Of a stretch of 42,469 nucleotides of DNA, positions 1-8,035 are shown piece after piece. The notes under the pieces are model-generated. The model made no database searches and was not told where the DNA came from. It was given only the letters and a program-made list of their open reading frames with translations. Position 1 is the first letter of the stretch. Each line of letters starts with the position of its first letter. Source of the stretch: CAZOEL01 sp964578835 (GTDB taxonomy: Bacteria > Desulfobacterota > Syntrophobacteria > Syntrophobacterales > Syntrophobacteraceae); the NCBI GenBank assembly GCA_964578835.1, contig CAZOEL010000062.1:1-42469 (forward strand). The letters run 5' to 3'. A program made the position numbers and the translations under genes.

Positions 1-429
1 AGGTCCAAATTCCGGGCAAGAGAATTTGCCTTCAGAGGTCACTTTTGGATGCCCCTCTCCAATAGCTCCCAGCTCATTACAGATCAGCGCTACAGCTTGA
101 TCGATCTCAAAAGAACCGTGGATATCGCTGAAGAGGCGGCAAGCAAGGAAGAGAAGGAACGAAAAAAGGCGGAATCCAGAAGAGCAATCAAAGAGCTCCA
201 AACGGGGGCTGCTCGGGAAGTGGCAAAGGCGAGACGCTCTAAAACCATCCAGAAGATCCTGGAAGCAATCAATGAGCTTAGAGCCAGAGGCGAATCTATA
301 ACCCAGGGCAGAGTCGGAGATATCTCTGGCAAGGGTCTCCGAACGGTCAAGCGCTGGTGGCATGAAGAAAGCGTGCAAGCGGAGATAAATGGATCAAAGC
401 CCATCGAGGAAAAGGACATATCAAAATGA
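1..429 (+). CDS. Partial hypothetical protein with C-terminal helix-turn-helix-like segment
   Basis: The reading frame is open from the first base, so the gene starts before the window and the first internal ATG (49) is probably not its start. At least 142 residues are visible. The middle is a highly charged, Lys/Glu/Arg-rich probable coiled coil (about window residues 45-80). It is followed by a segment (SITQGRVGDISGKGLRTVKR) that reads like a winged or simple helix-turn-helix of the kind found at the end of phage, plasmid or island replication proteins. The stop overlaps the ATG of the next gene (ATGA at 426-429), implying translational coupling with the RNase HI gene. I do not recognise the family, and a role in replication or mobility is only inferred. 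Confidence 0.6.
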   Translation, partial: RSKFRAREFAFRGHFWMPLSNSSQLITDQRYSLIDLKRTVDIAEEAASKEEKERKKAESRRAIKELQTGAAREVAKARRSKTIQKILEAINELRARGESITQGRVGDISGKGLRTVKRWWHEESVQAEINGSKPIEEKDISK

Positions 430-868
430 GGTCTATCGAAATCTTTACAGATGGAGCCTGCTCGGGCAATCCAGGCCCTGGAGGATGGGGAGCTATCATA
501 CGATATGACGGAAAAGAGGAAGAATTATCGGGATTCGATCTAAAGACTACAAACAATCGGATGGAGCTAACGGCTGTAATCATGGTCCTTAATAGCTTAA
601 GGAGGCCATGCAGTGTGGTGATCAGCACGGACTCGGAATATGTGCAAAAAGGGATCACCCTTTGGATAAACGCTTGGAAAGCGAACGGCTGGAAGACCGC
701 CAATAAGAAGCCCGTCAAAATAAAGATCTATGGATCGACCTCGATCATGCGGTTCAAAGGCATCAAGTCGATTGGCGATGGATTAGAGGCCATAGCGGTC
801 ATCCTGAGAATGAAAGAGCCAATGCGCTGGCACAAAAAGCCATTGAGATAGGATTAAAACAGCAGTGA
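426..868 (+). pseudogene. rnhA: Ribonuclease HI, interrupted by a -1 frameshift
   Basis: The N-terminal part is a clear RNase HI, the enzyme that cuts the RNA strand of RNA-DNA hybrids: FTDGACSGNPGPGGWG (first catalytic Asp), NNRMELTAV (catalytic Glu) and STDSEYV (second Asp). The original frame loses similarity after KPVK near 716 and stops at 851. Reading from base 719 in the -1 frame restores the conserved C-terminus (NKDLWIDLD, then WRWIRGHSGHPENERANALA with the last catalytic region) up to a TGA at 866-868. The combined product would be about 147 residues, normal for RNase HI. The break lies in an A-run (717-720) and is explained by one missing A. A true mutation, a sequencing or assembly error, or slippage at the A-run are all possible. 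Confidence 0.88.
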
Positions 869-1110
869 GCGCCCCGAGAAGCCATGCCAGTTTCTGCAGT
901 CTCTTTTCTCCTGGAGGAAAGCTCCGATTCGTCTCATCAGGCCGACTGCTCTCCCGCCGCACATCCTGGAACCGCCAAAGCACGCTCAGAAGTCGCATTG
1001 AGATCCCTTTCGGATTCCCGATAGGATACCCCATGGAATTCGTCGGGACGTTACGCAGCTTGGCCCGTTTCTTGGCCCGCTTTCAGCTCGACTCTTCGGG
1101 TTTTGAGCAT
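869..1110. other. Intergenic stretch, no supported gene
   Basis: This lies between the broken RNase HI gene and the tRNA terminator. Frames open here show no recognisable family. The octamer TTGGCCCG occurs twice close together (about 1060-1079), and a 9-base match to the tRNA end (GTCGGGACG) occurs near 1043-1051. Either could be chance or the trace of an old integration site. Confidence 0.4.
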
Positions 1111-1143
1111 AAAAAAAGCCCCTTCCTAAGAAGAGGCTTAAAA
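1111..1143 (-). terminator. Rho-independent terminator of the tRNA-Pro gene
   Basis: Read on the minus strand, AAGCCTCTTC-TTAG-GAAGGGGCTT forms a stem of about ten pairs with one wobble, followed by a run of seven T. It starts about 24 bases past the 3' end of tRNA-Pro. Confidence 0.8.
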
Positions 1144-1166
1144 TTTCCACAATCATTTTAGATGGC

Positions 1167-1244
1167 TGGTCGGGACGAGAGGATTTGAACCTCCGTCCTC
1201 TTGCACCCCAAGCAAGCGCGCTAACCAGGCTGCGCCACGTCCCG
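1167..1244 (-). tRNA. tRNA-Pro, anticodon GGG
   Basis: The minus strand folds into a complete cloverleaf: a 7-pair acceptor stem (CGGGACG with CGTCCCG), a D arm containing GGTTA, an anticodon stem CTTGC/GCAAG around the loop TTGGGGT (anticodon GGG, proline), a T arm with loop TTCAAAT, discriminator A and an encoded CCA. A C1-G72 first pair is typical of bacterial proline tRNAs. The gene has its own promoter and terminator and is followed immediately by phage- or island-like genes. Confidence 0.97.
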
Positions 1245-1259
1245 ACGAACATCCTGAGC

Positions 1260-1288
1260 CTTGTATCATCTCGCCATGCGGCTGTCAA
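1260..1288 (-). promoter_or_regulatory. Sigma-70 promoter of tRNA-Pro
   Basis: On the minus strand a perfect -35 TTGACA (1288-1283) is followed, after exactly 17 bases, by TACAAG (1265-1260, four of six matches to TATAAT). This places transcription start just upstream of the tRNA 5' end at 1244. Confidence 0.7.
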
Positions 1289-1394
1289 GCTACATTCTGA
1301 TGATTTCTGCGAGAGGGCGATATTTGATATGGAGGCGCGTCATAATCGTATCTGGATGGCCATGTTACAGCCTGCCTCATTGCTTCGCGCTCAA

Positions 1395-2786
1395 TCAGGG
1401 CGTCTGAAGCTCGGATATCCCGAGCGCTCTCAGCTTGCGGTGAAGGTGGCTTCGCTCCACGCCGATCTGCATGGCGGTGAGGGACACGTTCCATGAAAAT
1501 TCCTCTAGCTTTCGCACCAGGTATTGTCTCTCAAAGGCGTTGCGGGCGTCTCTGAGGTTGGGGAGTTGATACGGGTCGCTTTGAAGCGATGACGGCTCTG
1601 GGGCAAGTTCCGGGGCCTGCACCTGTCCCAGGAAGTCTCGTGGCAGGTCCTCCGGCTTGATGGTCTGTCCGGGAGACATAATGATCAATCTTTCGATAAA
1701 ATTCCTCAACTCTCTCACGTTTCCAGGCCATTGATAGCGCTGCAAGAGGTTGACAACCTCGGGGTCCAGTTGCTTTCGGCCGAAAGTGCTTTCATTGGCC
1801 ATCTGATTGATGAAGTCTTCAACCAGAAGAGGGATGTCTTGAAGTCTTTCCCGAAGCGGGGGAACGCAGATGGGTATGACGTTAAGGCGGTAATAAAGGT
1901 CCTGACGGAAGCGGCCCGCTTCAATCTCTTTGGGGAGATCCTTGTTCGTAGCGGCGACTATGCGGACATCCACTTGAATCGGCTTCGATCCCCCCACTCG
2001 CTCGAAGACCTGTTCCTGAAGAATCCGCAGCACCTTGGCCTGGGTCTTCATGCTCATGTCACCGATTTCATCCAGAAAAAGAGTTCCCCCGTTTGCCGAA
2101 TCGAACTTTCCCTTGCGCCTTTCGTGAGCGCCCGTAAAAGCCCCTTTTTCATGGCCAAAAAGCTCGCTTTCGATAAGCTCTTCGGGGATGGCGGCGCAGT
2201 TGACTTCGACCATGGGGCGTTGGCTCCTGCGGCTCAGGTGGTGGATCATCCTGGCCGCAAGCTCTTTTCCCGTGCCGTTCTCTCCCGTTATGAGCACGGT
2301 CGCGCTCGTTGGGGCCGCCCTGGTGATTTCATCTTTGAGATCTTCCAAAACTTTCGTCTCGCCCGTTAAATAGGCTCTTCTCGTCGCCTTCTGACGCCAG
2401 ATGAGATTTTCTTCCTTGAGTCTCGAGAACTCGAGGGCGTTTTGAATGGATACCAGGATGCGGTCCAGGGAGAGAGGCTTTTCCACGAAATCGAAGGCGC
2501 CGCTCTTGGTGGCCTTGACGGCGGTTTCGATATTGCCGTGTCCGGAGATGATGATAACAGGGACCTGGGCATTGATCTTCTTGATTTCCTGCAACGCTGA
2601 GAGACCGTCCATCCCGGGAAGCCACACGTCCAGAAGAACCAGATCGGGCAAATCCTTTCGGACTTCCTCCAAAGCTTCTTCGCCGGACGCCGCCAGGGTT
2701 ACCCGATAGCCCTCATCGCTCAGGATTCCCTTCAGGGACTGCAGAATGCTCACCTCATCATCTACCACAAGAATTCTGGGCTTCAA
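1395..2786 (-). CDS. ntrX: NtrX-type sigma-54-dependent response regulator
   Basis: This 463-residue protein has three domains. A receiver domain covers about residues 1-120 (VVDDE acidic pocket, phospho-acceptor Asp in LVLLDVWLPGMDG, conserved Lys in VEKP). An AAA+ sigma-54 activation domain covers about 145-385 (Walker A GENGTGKE, GAFTGA loop that contacts sigma-54, Walker B GGTLFLDEIGD). The last 45 residues form a Fis-type helix-turn-helix (AMQIGVERSHLHRKL). The start is a TTG at 2786-2784 with a G-rich ribosome site about 11 bases upstream. It lies 26 bases after the NtrY-like kinase gene and is surely its partner. NtrYX systems respond to nitrogen, redox or envelope state, but the signal here is unknown. 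Confidence 0.93.
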   Translation of the reverse strand: MKPRILVVDDEVSILQSLKGILSDEGYRVTLAASGEEALEEVRKDLPDLVLLDVWLPGMDGLSALQEIKKINAQVPVIIISGHGNIETAVKATKSGAFDFVEKPLSLDRILVSIQNALEFSRLKEENLIWRQKATRRAYLTGETKVLEDLKDEITRAAPTSATVLITGENGTGKELAARMIHHLSRRSQRPMVEVNCAAIPEELIESELFGHEKGAFTGAHERRKGKFDSANGGTLFLDEIGDMSMKTQAKVLRILQEQVFERVGGSKPIQVDVRIVAATNKDLPKEIEAGRFRQDLYYRLNVIPICVPPLRERLQDIPLLVEDFINQMANESTFGRKQLDPEVVNLLQRYQWPGNVRELRNFIERLIIMSPGQTIKPEDLPRDFLGQVQAPELAPEPSSLQSDPYQLPNLRDARNAFERQYLVRKLEEFSWNVSLTAMQIGVERSHLHRKLRALGISELQTP

Positions 2787-2812
2787 GGATCCAGTATCCC
2801 CCTTTCAGAATA

Positions 2813-5029
2813 TTAGCCGGGAAGCTCGATGATTATCACGGTTCCCTGAGGAGTGTTATCCCGAACTCGGATGAACCCGTTATGGTCCGCCACTATGCTG
2901 GCGACGATGGCCAAACCGAGACCGGTTCCCTTTTCTTTCGTCGAGTAATAAGGCTCGAACATTCGAAGCTTATCCTCGGGGGACAGCCCGTGCCCGGTAT
3001 CGGCGCATTCCATCCTCGCTATCTTGAGTATGGGGTCGTAAAAAAGGCGGATTGAAATTTCTCCCGGTTGTCCGTCCAGGGCGTGGAGCGCATTGTTCAA
3101 AAGGTTGATCATTACTCGCTTGAACTGCTCCCGGTCAAGCTTCAGCCGGGGAAGCTCCGCATCGTTTTCCTGGCTGAAGGAGACGAGCGGAAAATCGTGC
3201 TTATAGAGCGCAATGCTCTCCTCGACAAGGGCCGTGAGGTCGCACGGCGCAAGCTGGGCTTGCGGCAAACGGGCGAATTTGGAAAACTCGTCCACGAGAA
3301 GCTTCATGTGGTCGACCTGCTGGATGATGGTCCTGGTGCACTCGTCGAGGACTGAATCCTCCTCCTGCATGAGCTCATCGTATTTTCTACGAAGGCGCTG
3401 AGCGGAGAGCTTGATGGGGGTCAGCGGGTTCTTGATCTCATGGGCGATGCGTCGAGCCACTTCACGCCACGCGGCCATTCTCTGGGCCTTCTCGAGCTCT
3501 GTGAGATCGTCGAGCACGACCACTACGCCCACATACTCATCATGGTCGTCTCTCAGAATGGACACCTTTGCGAGAAGCACCATCGGGCGATTGCCGATTA
3601 TGAGCTGAACCTGCTGCTCGAGGTACGGCTGACGGTGTATGCGGTAGGCGTCCATAAAAGACTTGACCAGCTCCATGTGGGACTCCTGGAGCATGCTCGA
3701 GTAAGGGCGGCCTTTGGCCTGCCTCGCTTCGATTCCGAAGATCGCTTCAGCGGATTTATTCATGGTCATGATTTTTCCGCTTATATCAACGCTGACAACG
3801 CCGGCGGCGATGTCTTTCAGAACAATCTCCATGTAGCGTCGTCTGTCCTCGAGCTCCTCATTGCTCTGCTGCAGCGCGGAGTAGGCCCCCGCGAGCTGTT
3901 CGCGCCCTTCTCTCAAATCCCGCACCATCTTGTTGAAGGATAGAATGAGCATTCCTATCTCGTCGGTCCGATCCGAGTCCAATTCAACCTCGAGATCCCC
4001 TTCTGCGATGCGTTGGGTGGCGGAAACGAGAGCCTGGATGGGGACCGTGATGTTCTTGGCCAGAAAAAAACCGAACCAGACAGCGGCAAAGATCACGAGC
4101 AGGGTGACGATCGAGAAGGTGATGAAATGACTTATCTTCAAAGGGTTGTGAAGCATCTTGATTTGTAGATAATCGTCATAGCCCGCTGCGATGGCGGAAA
4201 ACTTCTCGGTCAGGCTTACAGGTATGGCGCGCAGAACAACCAGCTTTCCTTCGGGTGATTCTTCAGATCCGTCCCGAAGAGGCAGGGGAGTGTGGGCGAT
4301 GACGATTTCCTGTTTGTCTTTGAGAGAAATCGAGAAAGCCTCGGGAACATCCGGGTCCTCGTACAGGAGCTGTCGCAGTCGCTGCGCCCCGGGCCTCAAG
4401 AGCGGCGAGCCTTTGATCTTGCCGATGGGATTTCCCCAGGCGTCGAACTGGAAGATGGCATCGACATGATACTGCTCGAGCAAAGAGGAGGACAGAACGT
4501 CGGGGACTTCCAAAAAGCCGTCCTGCATGGAGGAAGACCGGAGTATCTCCGCCTTCATCAGCCGACAGTCGAAGAGAAGATCTTTTTTTTCCTGTTCGAT
4601 ATAGTCCTTTGCCAGGGTGACGCCCTGTTCCAGTGATAGCTCTACTTTTTGAGTGAACCAGTGATCGAGGCTCGAAAAGATGAACTGGGTCGCGAGCCAG
4701 AAGAGCGGTATGGTCGGGATCATAGTGAGGCCGACAAAGGCGATAACAAGTCGAGTTCTGAGCTTATGGCCAAGTATTTTGCGCTTGCGCTCGAAGATGA
4801 GCTTGACGACATTGCGAAGCACCAGGTAGGCGAGCAGCAGAAGCAGAATGACATTGAGGTTTATGAGCGAGAAGAGCAGGACGTTGCCATAGGAGGGAAC
4901 ATCCGATTGCAGCTGAAAAAGCCATCCTTCAACACAGCCGAAGACAACGACAAGGACGAAGACGAAGGCGACCCAAAACCACTGGTGACGCCGGCGCTCG
5001 CTGATTATGGTTGATCCAGGCAGCTTCAT
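2813..5029 (-). CDS. ntrY: NtrY-type membrane sensor histidine kinase
   Basis: This 738-residue inner-membrane kinase has N-terminal hydrophobic segments at about residues 17-38, 48-70 and 92-115, a presumed extracytoplasmic sensing region, and another membrane helix near 305-330. Then follow a HAMP linker (ending near DRTDEIGMLILSFNKM), a PAS domain (about 400-510), the phospho-acceptor H-box (RRIAHEIKNPLTPIKLSAQR) and a C-terminal ATPase with N box (NLLNNALHAL), G1 (ADTGHGL), F box (MFEPYYSTK) and G2 (GTGLGLAI). The layout and length match NtrY. Its ATG overlaps the stop of the DUF4390 gene by four bases, so these genes form one operon with ntrX. Confidence 0.94.
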   Translation of the reverse strand: MKLPGSTIISERRRHQWFWVAFVFVLVVVFGCVEGWLFQLQSDVPSYGNVLLFSLINLNVILLLLLAYLVLRNVVKLIFERKRKILGHKLRTRLVIAFVGLTMIPTIPLFWLATQFIFSSLDHWFTQKVELSLEQGVTLAKDYIEQEKKDLLFDCRLMKAEILRSSSMQDGFLEVPDVLSSSLLEQYHVDAIFQFDAWGNPIGKIKGSPLLRPGAQRLRQLLYEDPDVPEAFSISLKDKQEIVIAHTPLPLRDGSEESPEGKLVVLRAIPVSLTEKFSAIAAGYDDYLQIKMLHNPLKISHFITFSIVTLLVIFAAVWFGFFLAKNITVPIQALVSATQRIAEGDLEVELDSDRTDEIGMLILSFNKMVRDLREGREQLAGAYSALQQSNEELEDRRRYMEIVLKDIAAGVVSVDISGKIMTMNKSAEAIFGIEARQAKGRPYSSMLQESHMELVKSFMDAYRIHRQPYLEQQVQLIIGNRPMVLLAKVSILRDDHDEYVGVVVVLDDLTELEKAQRMAAWREVARRIAHEIKNPLTPIKLSAQRLRRKYDELMQEEDSVLDECTRTIIQQVDHMKLLVDEFSKFARLPQAQLAPCDLTALVEESIALYKHDFPLVSFSQENDAELPRLKLDREQFKRVMINLLNNALHALDGQPGEISIRLFYDPILKIARMECADTGHGLSPEDKLRMFEPYYSTKEKGTGLGLAIVASIVADHNGFIRVRDNTPQGTVIIIELPG

Positions 5030-5649
5030 GGAATGGACTTAAAAGACAACTTTTGCCAATCGGTTTCGAAATCCCACATGGAAACAAAAAAGAATATGTA
5101 ACGAAAGAAAAAAGGCAGATCGAACTTTGAAAGCTCGGCTTTCAGATTCAGCTCGTACATTTGGTTCTTCTCGAGGCGCCACAGAGGTATCAATGGCAAG
5201 CCCTTTACAGAGCTCATGTACAGCTTGGCTTCCTCGAAATCGGCGGTGATAAGCTCCTTTTCGGGATGCTCGGGCAGTTCGATGCGGAAATGGTTTTTGA
5301 TCCGATCATACTTGATGGTGTGCTCGATTACGACGCTCAGAACCGGGGAGCGCAAAGCGGATAAGCCTCCGGTTTTTTCCAGCACCACCAGGATGCGAAA
5401 AGTTGTGGGGACTCCGTTCTGCACGGCTTCTTCCATTTTGCGGTTGAAGCAGTTGTCTATCCTGAAGCTTATTTCGAGGTTCTCGCGTTCGCGATTGATG
5501 TCTATATCGACAATATCGGCCTTATTCTTCGCGCTGGCCGGAGAACCGAACACAATCCACGATAGAGCAATGCACGCGCAACAGCAAAGCGCGGGAAGCC
5601 AGAACTTCCATGCGGACGCCAATTTATATAGAGGTTTGGTTGCGATCAT
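5026..5649 (-). CDS. DUF4390-type envelope protein upstream of ntrY
   Basis: This 207-residue protein has an N-terminal hydrophobic signal or anchor (about residues 15-37, ending near SPASAKNK), so the rest is probably outside the cytoplasmic membrane. The exported part is rich in beta strands, and the pattern (DIDINRERENLEISFRIDN near the start, repeated acidic/basic alternation, WDFETDWQ near the end) resembles DUF4390 proteins. These often sit directly upstream of NtrY-type kinases. The four-base overlap with ntrY suggests it is made together with the kinase and may help sensing. No enzymatic motif is visible. Confidence 0.7.
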   Translation of the reverse strand: MIATKPLYKLASAWKFWLPALCCCACIALSWIVFGSPASAKNKADIVDIDINRERENLEISFRIDNCFNRKMEEAVQNGVPTTFRILVVLEKTGGLSALRSPVLSVVIEHTIKYDRIKNHFRIELPEHPEKELITADFEEAKLYMSSVKGLPLIPLWRLEKNQMYELNLKAELSKFDLPFFFRYIFFFVSMWDFETDWQKLSFKSIP

Positions 5650-5722
5650 AGCCTGCCGATTTTAGCCAAAGCTCGGTGAACTGACAAGAACAATCTGGTG
5701 AAGCTCAGGCTGCTCGCGTGCA

Positions 5723-6514
5723 TCAATGGATGAGTCTTCGACGCATGGCCAGGATGGCCAGAGGGTAGAAAACAGCGCTGAAAAGCGCTAGATAAGCGAC
5801 ATGCCAGAGGAGATCCGGCGCGACCATGCCCAGGCACAACCCTCGGCTGAGCGCCACCAGATGGGTTAAAGGAAGAAGCATAGCAACGGCTTGCGCCCAT
5901 TCCGGAAGATTTTCAATGGGGAAAAAAGTCCCGCTGAAAAGAAACATCGGGGTAATGAAGAGAAAGATGGGCAGATTGAAAAGATCTATGCTTTTGGTAA
6001 TTCCCGTTAAAAACATGGCGATGGAGCCGAAGGCCATGCCGCCCAAAAAAGAGAGGGGAAGAACGAGGAGTCCCTGTGGGAGATGTACGAGGCCGAAAAG
6101 AGAGACTACGCCGAGCATGATGGCCGTGGCTATGACGGACTTGGTGGCGCCCCAGATTATTTCTCCGGTGATCACTTCATCGAGCGAGAGAGGCGTGGCC
6201 ATCATGGCGTCGAATGTCTTCTGATAGTACATTCGCACAAAGGAAGCATAAGTGTTTTCGAAAAAAGCGTTGTACATGATATTTATGGCGAGCAGCGACG
6301 GAGTTATGAACTGAATGTACGTGAGCCCGAGCCCGTTGTAGGAAATCTGCTCTATGAAAGCGCCCAAGCCAACTCCGAAAGCCAGCAGGTAGAAGAGCGG
6401 CTCCAGTAGAGGCGGGATGAAATTGATCTTCCATATCTTCCTGTAAACGATCAGATTGCGCTGCCAGACGCGAAGAAATCTCCTTGAAATTCTAAACCTG
6501 CGCACTTTGCTCAT
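5723..6514 (-). CDS. ABC-2 type exporter permease (NodJ/DrrB family)
   Basis: This 263-residue polytopic membrane protein has about six hydrophobic helices (around 32-55, 65-85, 110-140, 145-170, 175-200, 235-255). The N-terminus is basic and amphipathic (RRFLRVWQRNLIVYRKIWK), typical of ABC-2 permeases. The segment LFSGTFFPIENLPEWAQ matches the conserved signature before the last membrane helix of the NodJ/DrrB group. It is translationally coupled to the ATPase gene by a four-base overlap. Such pairs export lipids, polysaccharides, lipo-oligosaccharides or drugs, and the substrate cannot be read from sequence. Confidence 0.9.
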   Translation of the reverse strand: MSKVRRFRISRRFLRVWQRNLIVYRKIWKINFIPPLLEPLFYLLAFGVGLGAFIEQISYNGLGLTYIQFITPSLLAINIMYNAFFENTYASFVRMYYQKTFDAMMATPLSLDEVITGEIIWGATKSVIATAIMLGVVSLFGLVHLPQGLLVLPLSFLGGMAFGSIAMFLTGITKSIDLFNLPIFLFITPMFLFSGTFFPIENLPEWAQAVAMLLPLTHLVALSRGLCLGMVAPDLLWHVAYLALFSAVFYPLAILAMRRRLIH

Positions 6515-7428
6515 TCGCGCAGCTCCCTTCCGGTCAGAATCAGGAATACGTCTTCAAGCGTCGCCGATCGCATGATGCAGTTCCGGACGCAGAAGCGATT
6601 GATGATTTTTTCCATGAGCCCATCGTTTTCTCTGCCGTAAATGATCAGTCTGCGGTCCAAGTCCTCGTGCCTCAGGCCTTCAGATTTGACAAATTCCCTC
6701 ATTTCCTCGGAAGGATCGGACGCCTCGATCACATCCCGGCCGACGTGCTCCTTCACAAGGTCCCGAGGGGTTCCCTCAACCAGAATTCTACCATGATCCA
6801 TGATGATTATTCGGTCGCATAGACGCGACGCCTCATCCATGTAGTGGGTTGTGAGCAGGATGGAAAGCCCCTCGGCTCTCAACTTTTCGAGCCTCTCCCA
6901 GACCTGGTGGCGGGATTGTGGGTCCAGGCCCGTCGTGGGCTCGTCGAGGATCAAAAGCTCCGGATCGTTTATGAGCGCCCGAGCAAGAACCAGGCGCCGC
7001 ATCATGCCGCCCGAAAGCTCCGTCACCGTATCGTGCTTGCGGTGGTCCAAAGCGATGAAGTCGAGAAGGCGGTGGGCCTTGAGCTTCGCCTCTTTGGCGG
7101 GAATATTGAAATATCTCGCGAAGACTTCCAAATTCTGTAAAACCGTGAGATCGGGATCCAGGTTGTTTTCCTGCTGACAGACTCCTATAGATGATTTGAT
7201 CGTCCGCCAATCATGCTGAATATCGAGTCCCAAGATTTTCAGGCTGCCCTCCGTCATTGGCGAAAACCCGTAGATCATGCGGATGGTCGAGGTCTTTCCC
7301 GCTCCGTTGGGGCCAAGAAGTCCCAGGCATTCGCCTTTGACGAGACGGAACGAAATGCCGTCCACGGCCGCGAAGTCGCCGAAGATTTTCTTCAACCCTT
7401 TTGCTTCTACGATATTTCCATTCATCAT
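6511..7428 (-). CDS. ABC exporter ATP-binding protein (NodI/DrrA family)
   Basis: The nucleotide-binding subunit of the exporter has Walker A (GLLGPNGAGKTS), Q-loop (GVCQQENN), signature (ELSGGMMRRLVLARAL), Walker B (LLILDEPTTGLDP) and the H-loop (LLTTHYMDEA). A C-terminal extension of about 80 residues is typical of DrrA/NodI. The open frame runs up to 7578, but the first 50 residues look unlike any ABC protein and lack a good ribosome site. I place the start at the ATG at 7428, preceded by GAGGAAG (305 residues); the ATGs at 7446 and 7488 are alternatives. It is co-transcribed with the permease. Confidence 0.9.
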   Translation of the reverse strand: MMNGNIVEAKGLKKIFGDFAAVDGISFRLVKGECLGLLGPNGAGKTSTIRMIYGFSPMTEGSLKILGLDIQHDWRTIKSSIGVCQQENNLDPDLTVLQNLEVFARYFNIPAKEAKLKAHRLLDFIALDHRKHDTVTELSGGMMRRLVLARALINDPELLILDEPTTGLDPQSRHQVWERLEKLRAEGLSILLTTHYMDEASRLCDRIIIMDHGRILVEGTPRDLVKEHVGRDVIEASDPSEEMREFVKSEGLRHEDLDRRLIIYGRENDGLMEKIINRFCVRNCIMRSATLEDVFLILTGRELRE

Positions 7429-7578
7429 GGGAACAAGCTTCCTCATTGTCAGATCTTCACTGAAATCATAGAGCTTCATGATAAACATGTCCTTGGCGGA
7501 GAACAAGGAAGAAGCATACGTCGATGCGGTTGGTGGGATAAATTCGGTGAATGGGCGAGTGGGTGGGTAGTTGATCAT

Positions 7579-8035
7579 TGTGATGGCTGAAAGTTTGAAG
7601 AAAAAGCTTGCTATTTGGCGTTATGGATTTACAATCTATGGCAAGTGAGCTTAAAGAGCGTATGGCGGGAGTCGATCAGTAAATTCCTTTTATCAGCGCT
7701 TCACCTGCCATCAAAGCTTCTTCGATCTCTGGCCCTTTGCCTTCAATGCCATGAGTTTTGCTTCTGCAGAGCGTTTGGTTGGCGACGTAGCCTCAGGTCT
7801 ACCGTTACGAGCTGTGCTGCAGTTGCAAGCGTCCTCACGATATTGGCTTACACGCCCTGTAGCATACATAGTTAATTTTCGATTCGGGCTTCCATGACTG
7901 GGGCCGTGTGGCGCTGTGCGCTTTCCTGTGGGAAGGCGCGCCTGTTGCGCCATTGGCTGGGCGCAGGCGTTGCTCTGACCGGTTTTTGTTCTCGCGCGGG
8001 TCGAATTCAAAAATGGTAAAAGGATTTCGTCTTCT
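7579..8035. other. Intergenic region between divergent ABC exporter and helicase genes
   Basis: About 450 bases with no supported gene. The open frames on the minus strand have no recognisable motif and overlap the helicase start. Promoters for both flanking transcripts must lie here, but none stands out. The stretch 7905-7970 is GC-rich with several short GCGC-type inverted repeats. Confidence 0.4.

Noticed and set aside
783..1034. Minus-strand frame with a hydrophobic segment near the RNase HI end
   Set aside because: It overlaps the conserved RNase HI C-terminus in antisense and has no recognisable family.
986..1288. Minus-strand open frame of 100 residues
   Set aside because: It reads through the tRNA-Pro gene; the GARGRRFKSSRPDQ stretch is the well-known false translation of a tRNA.
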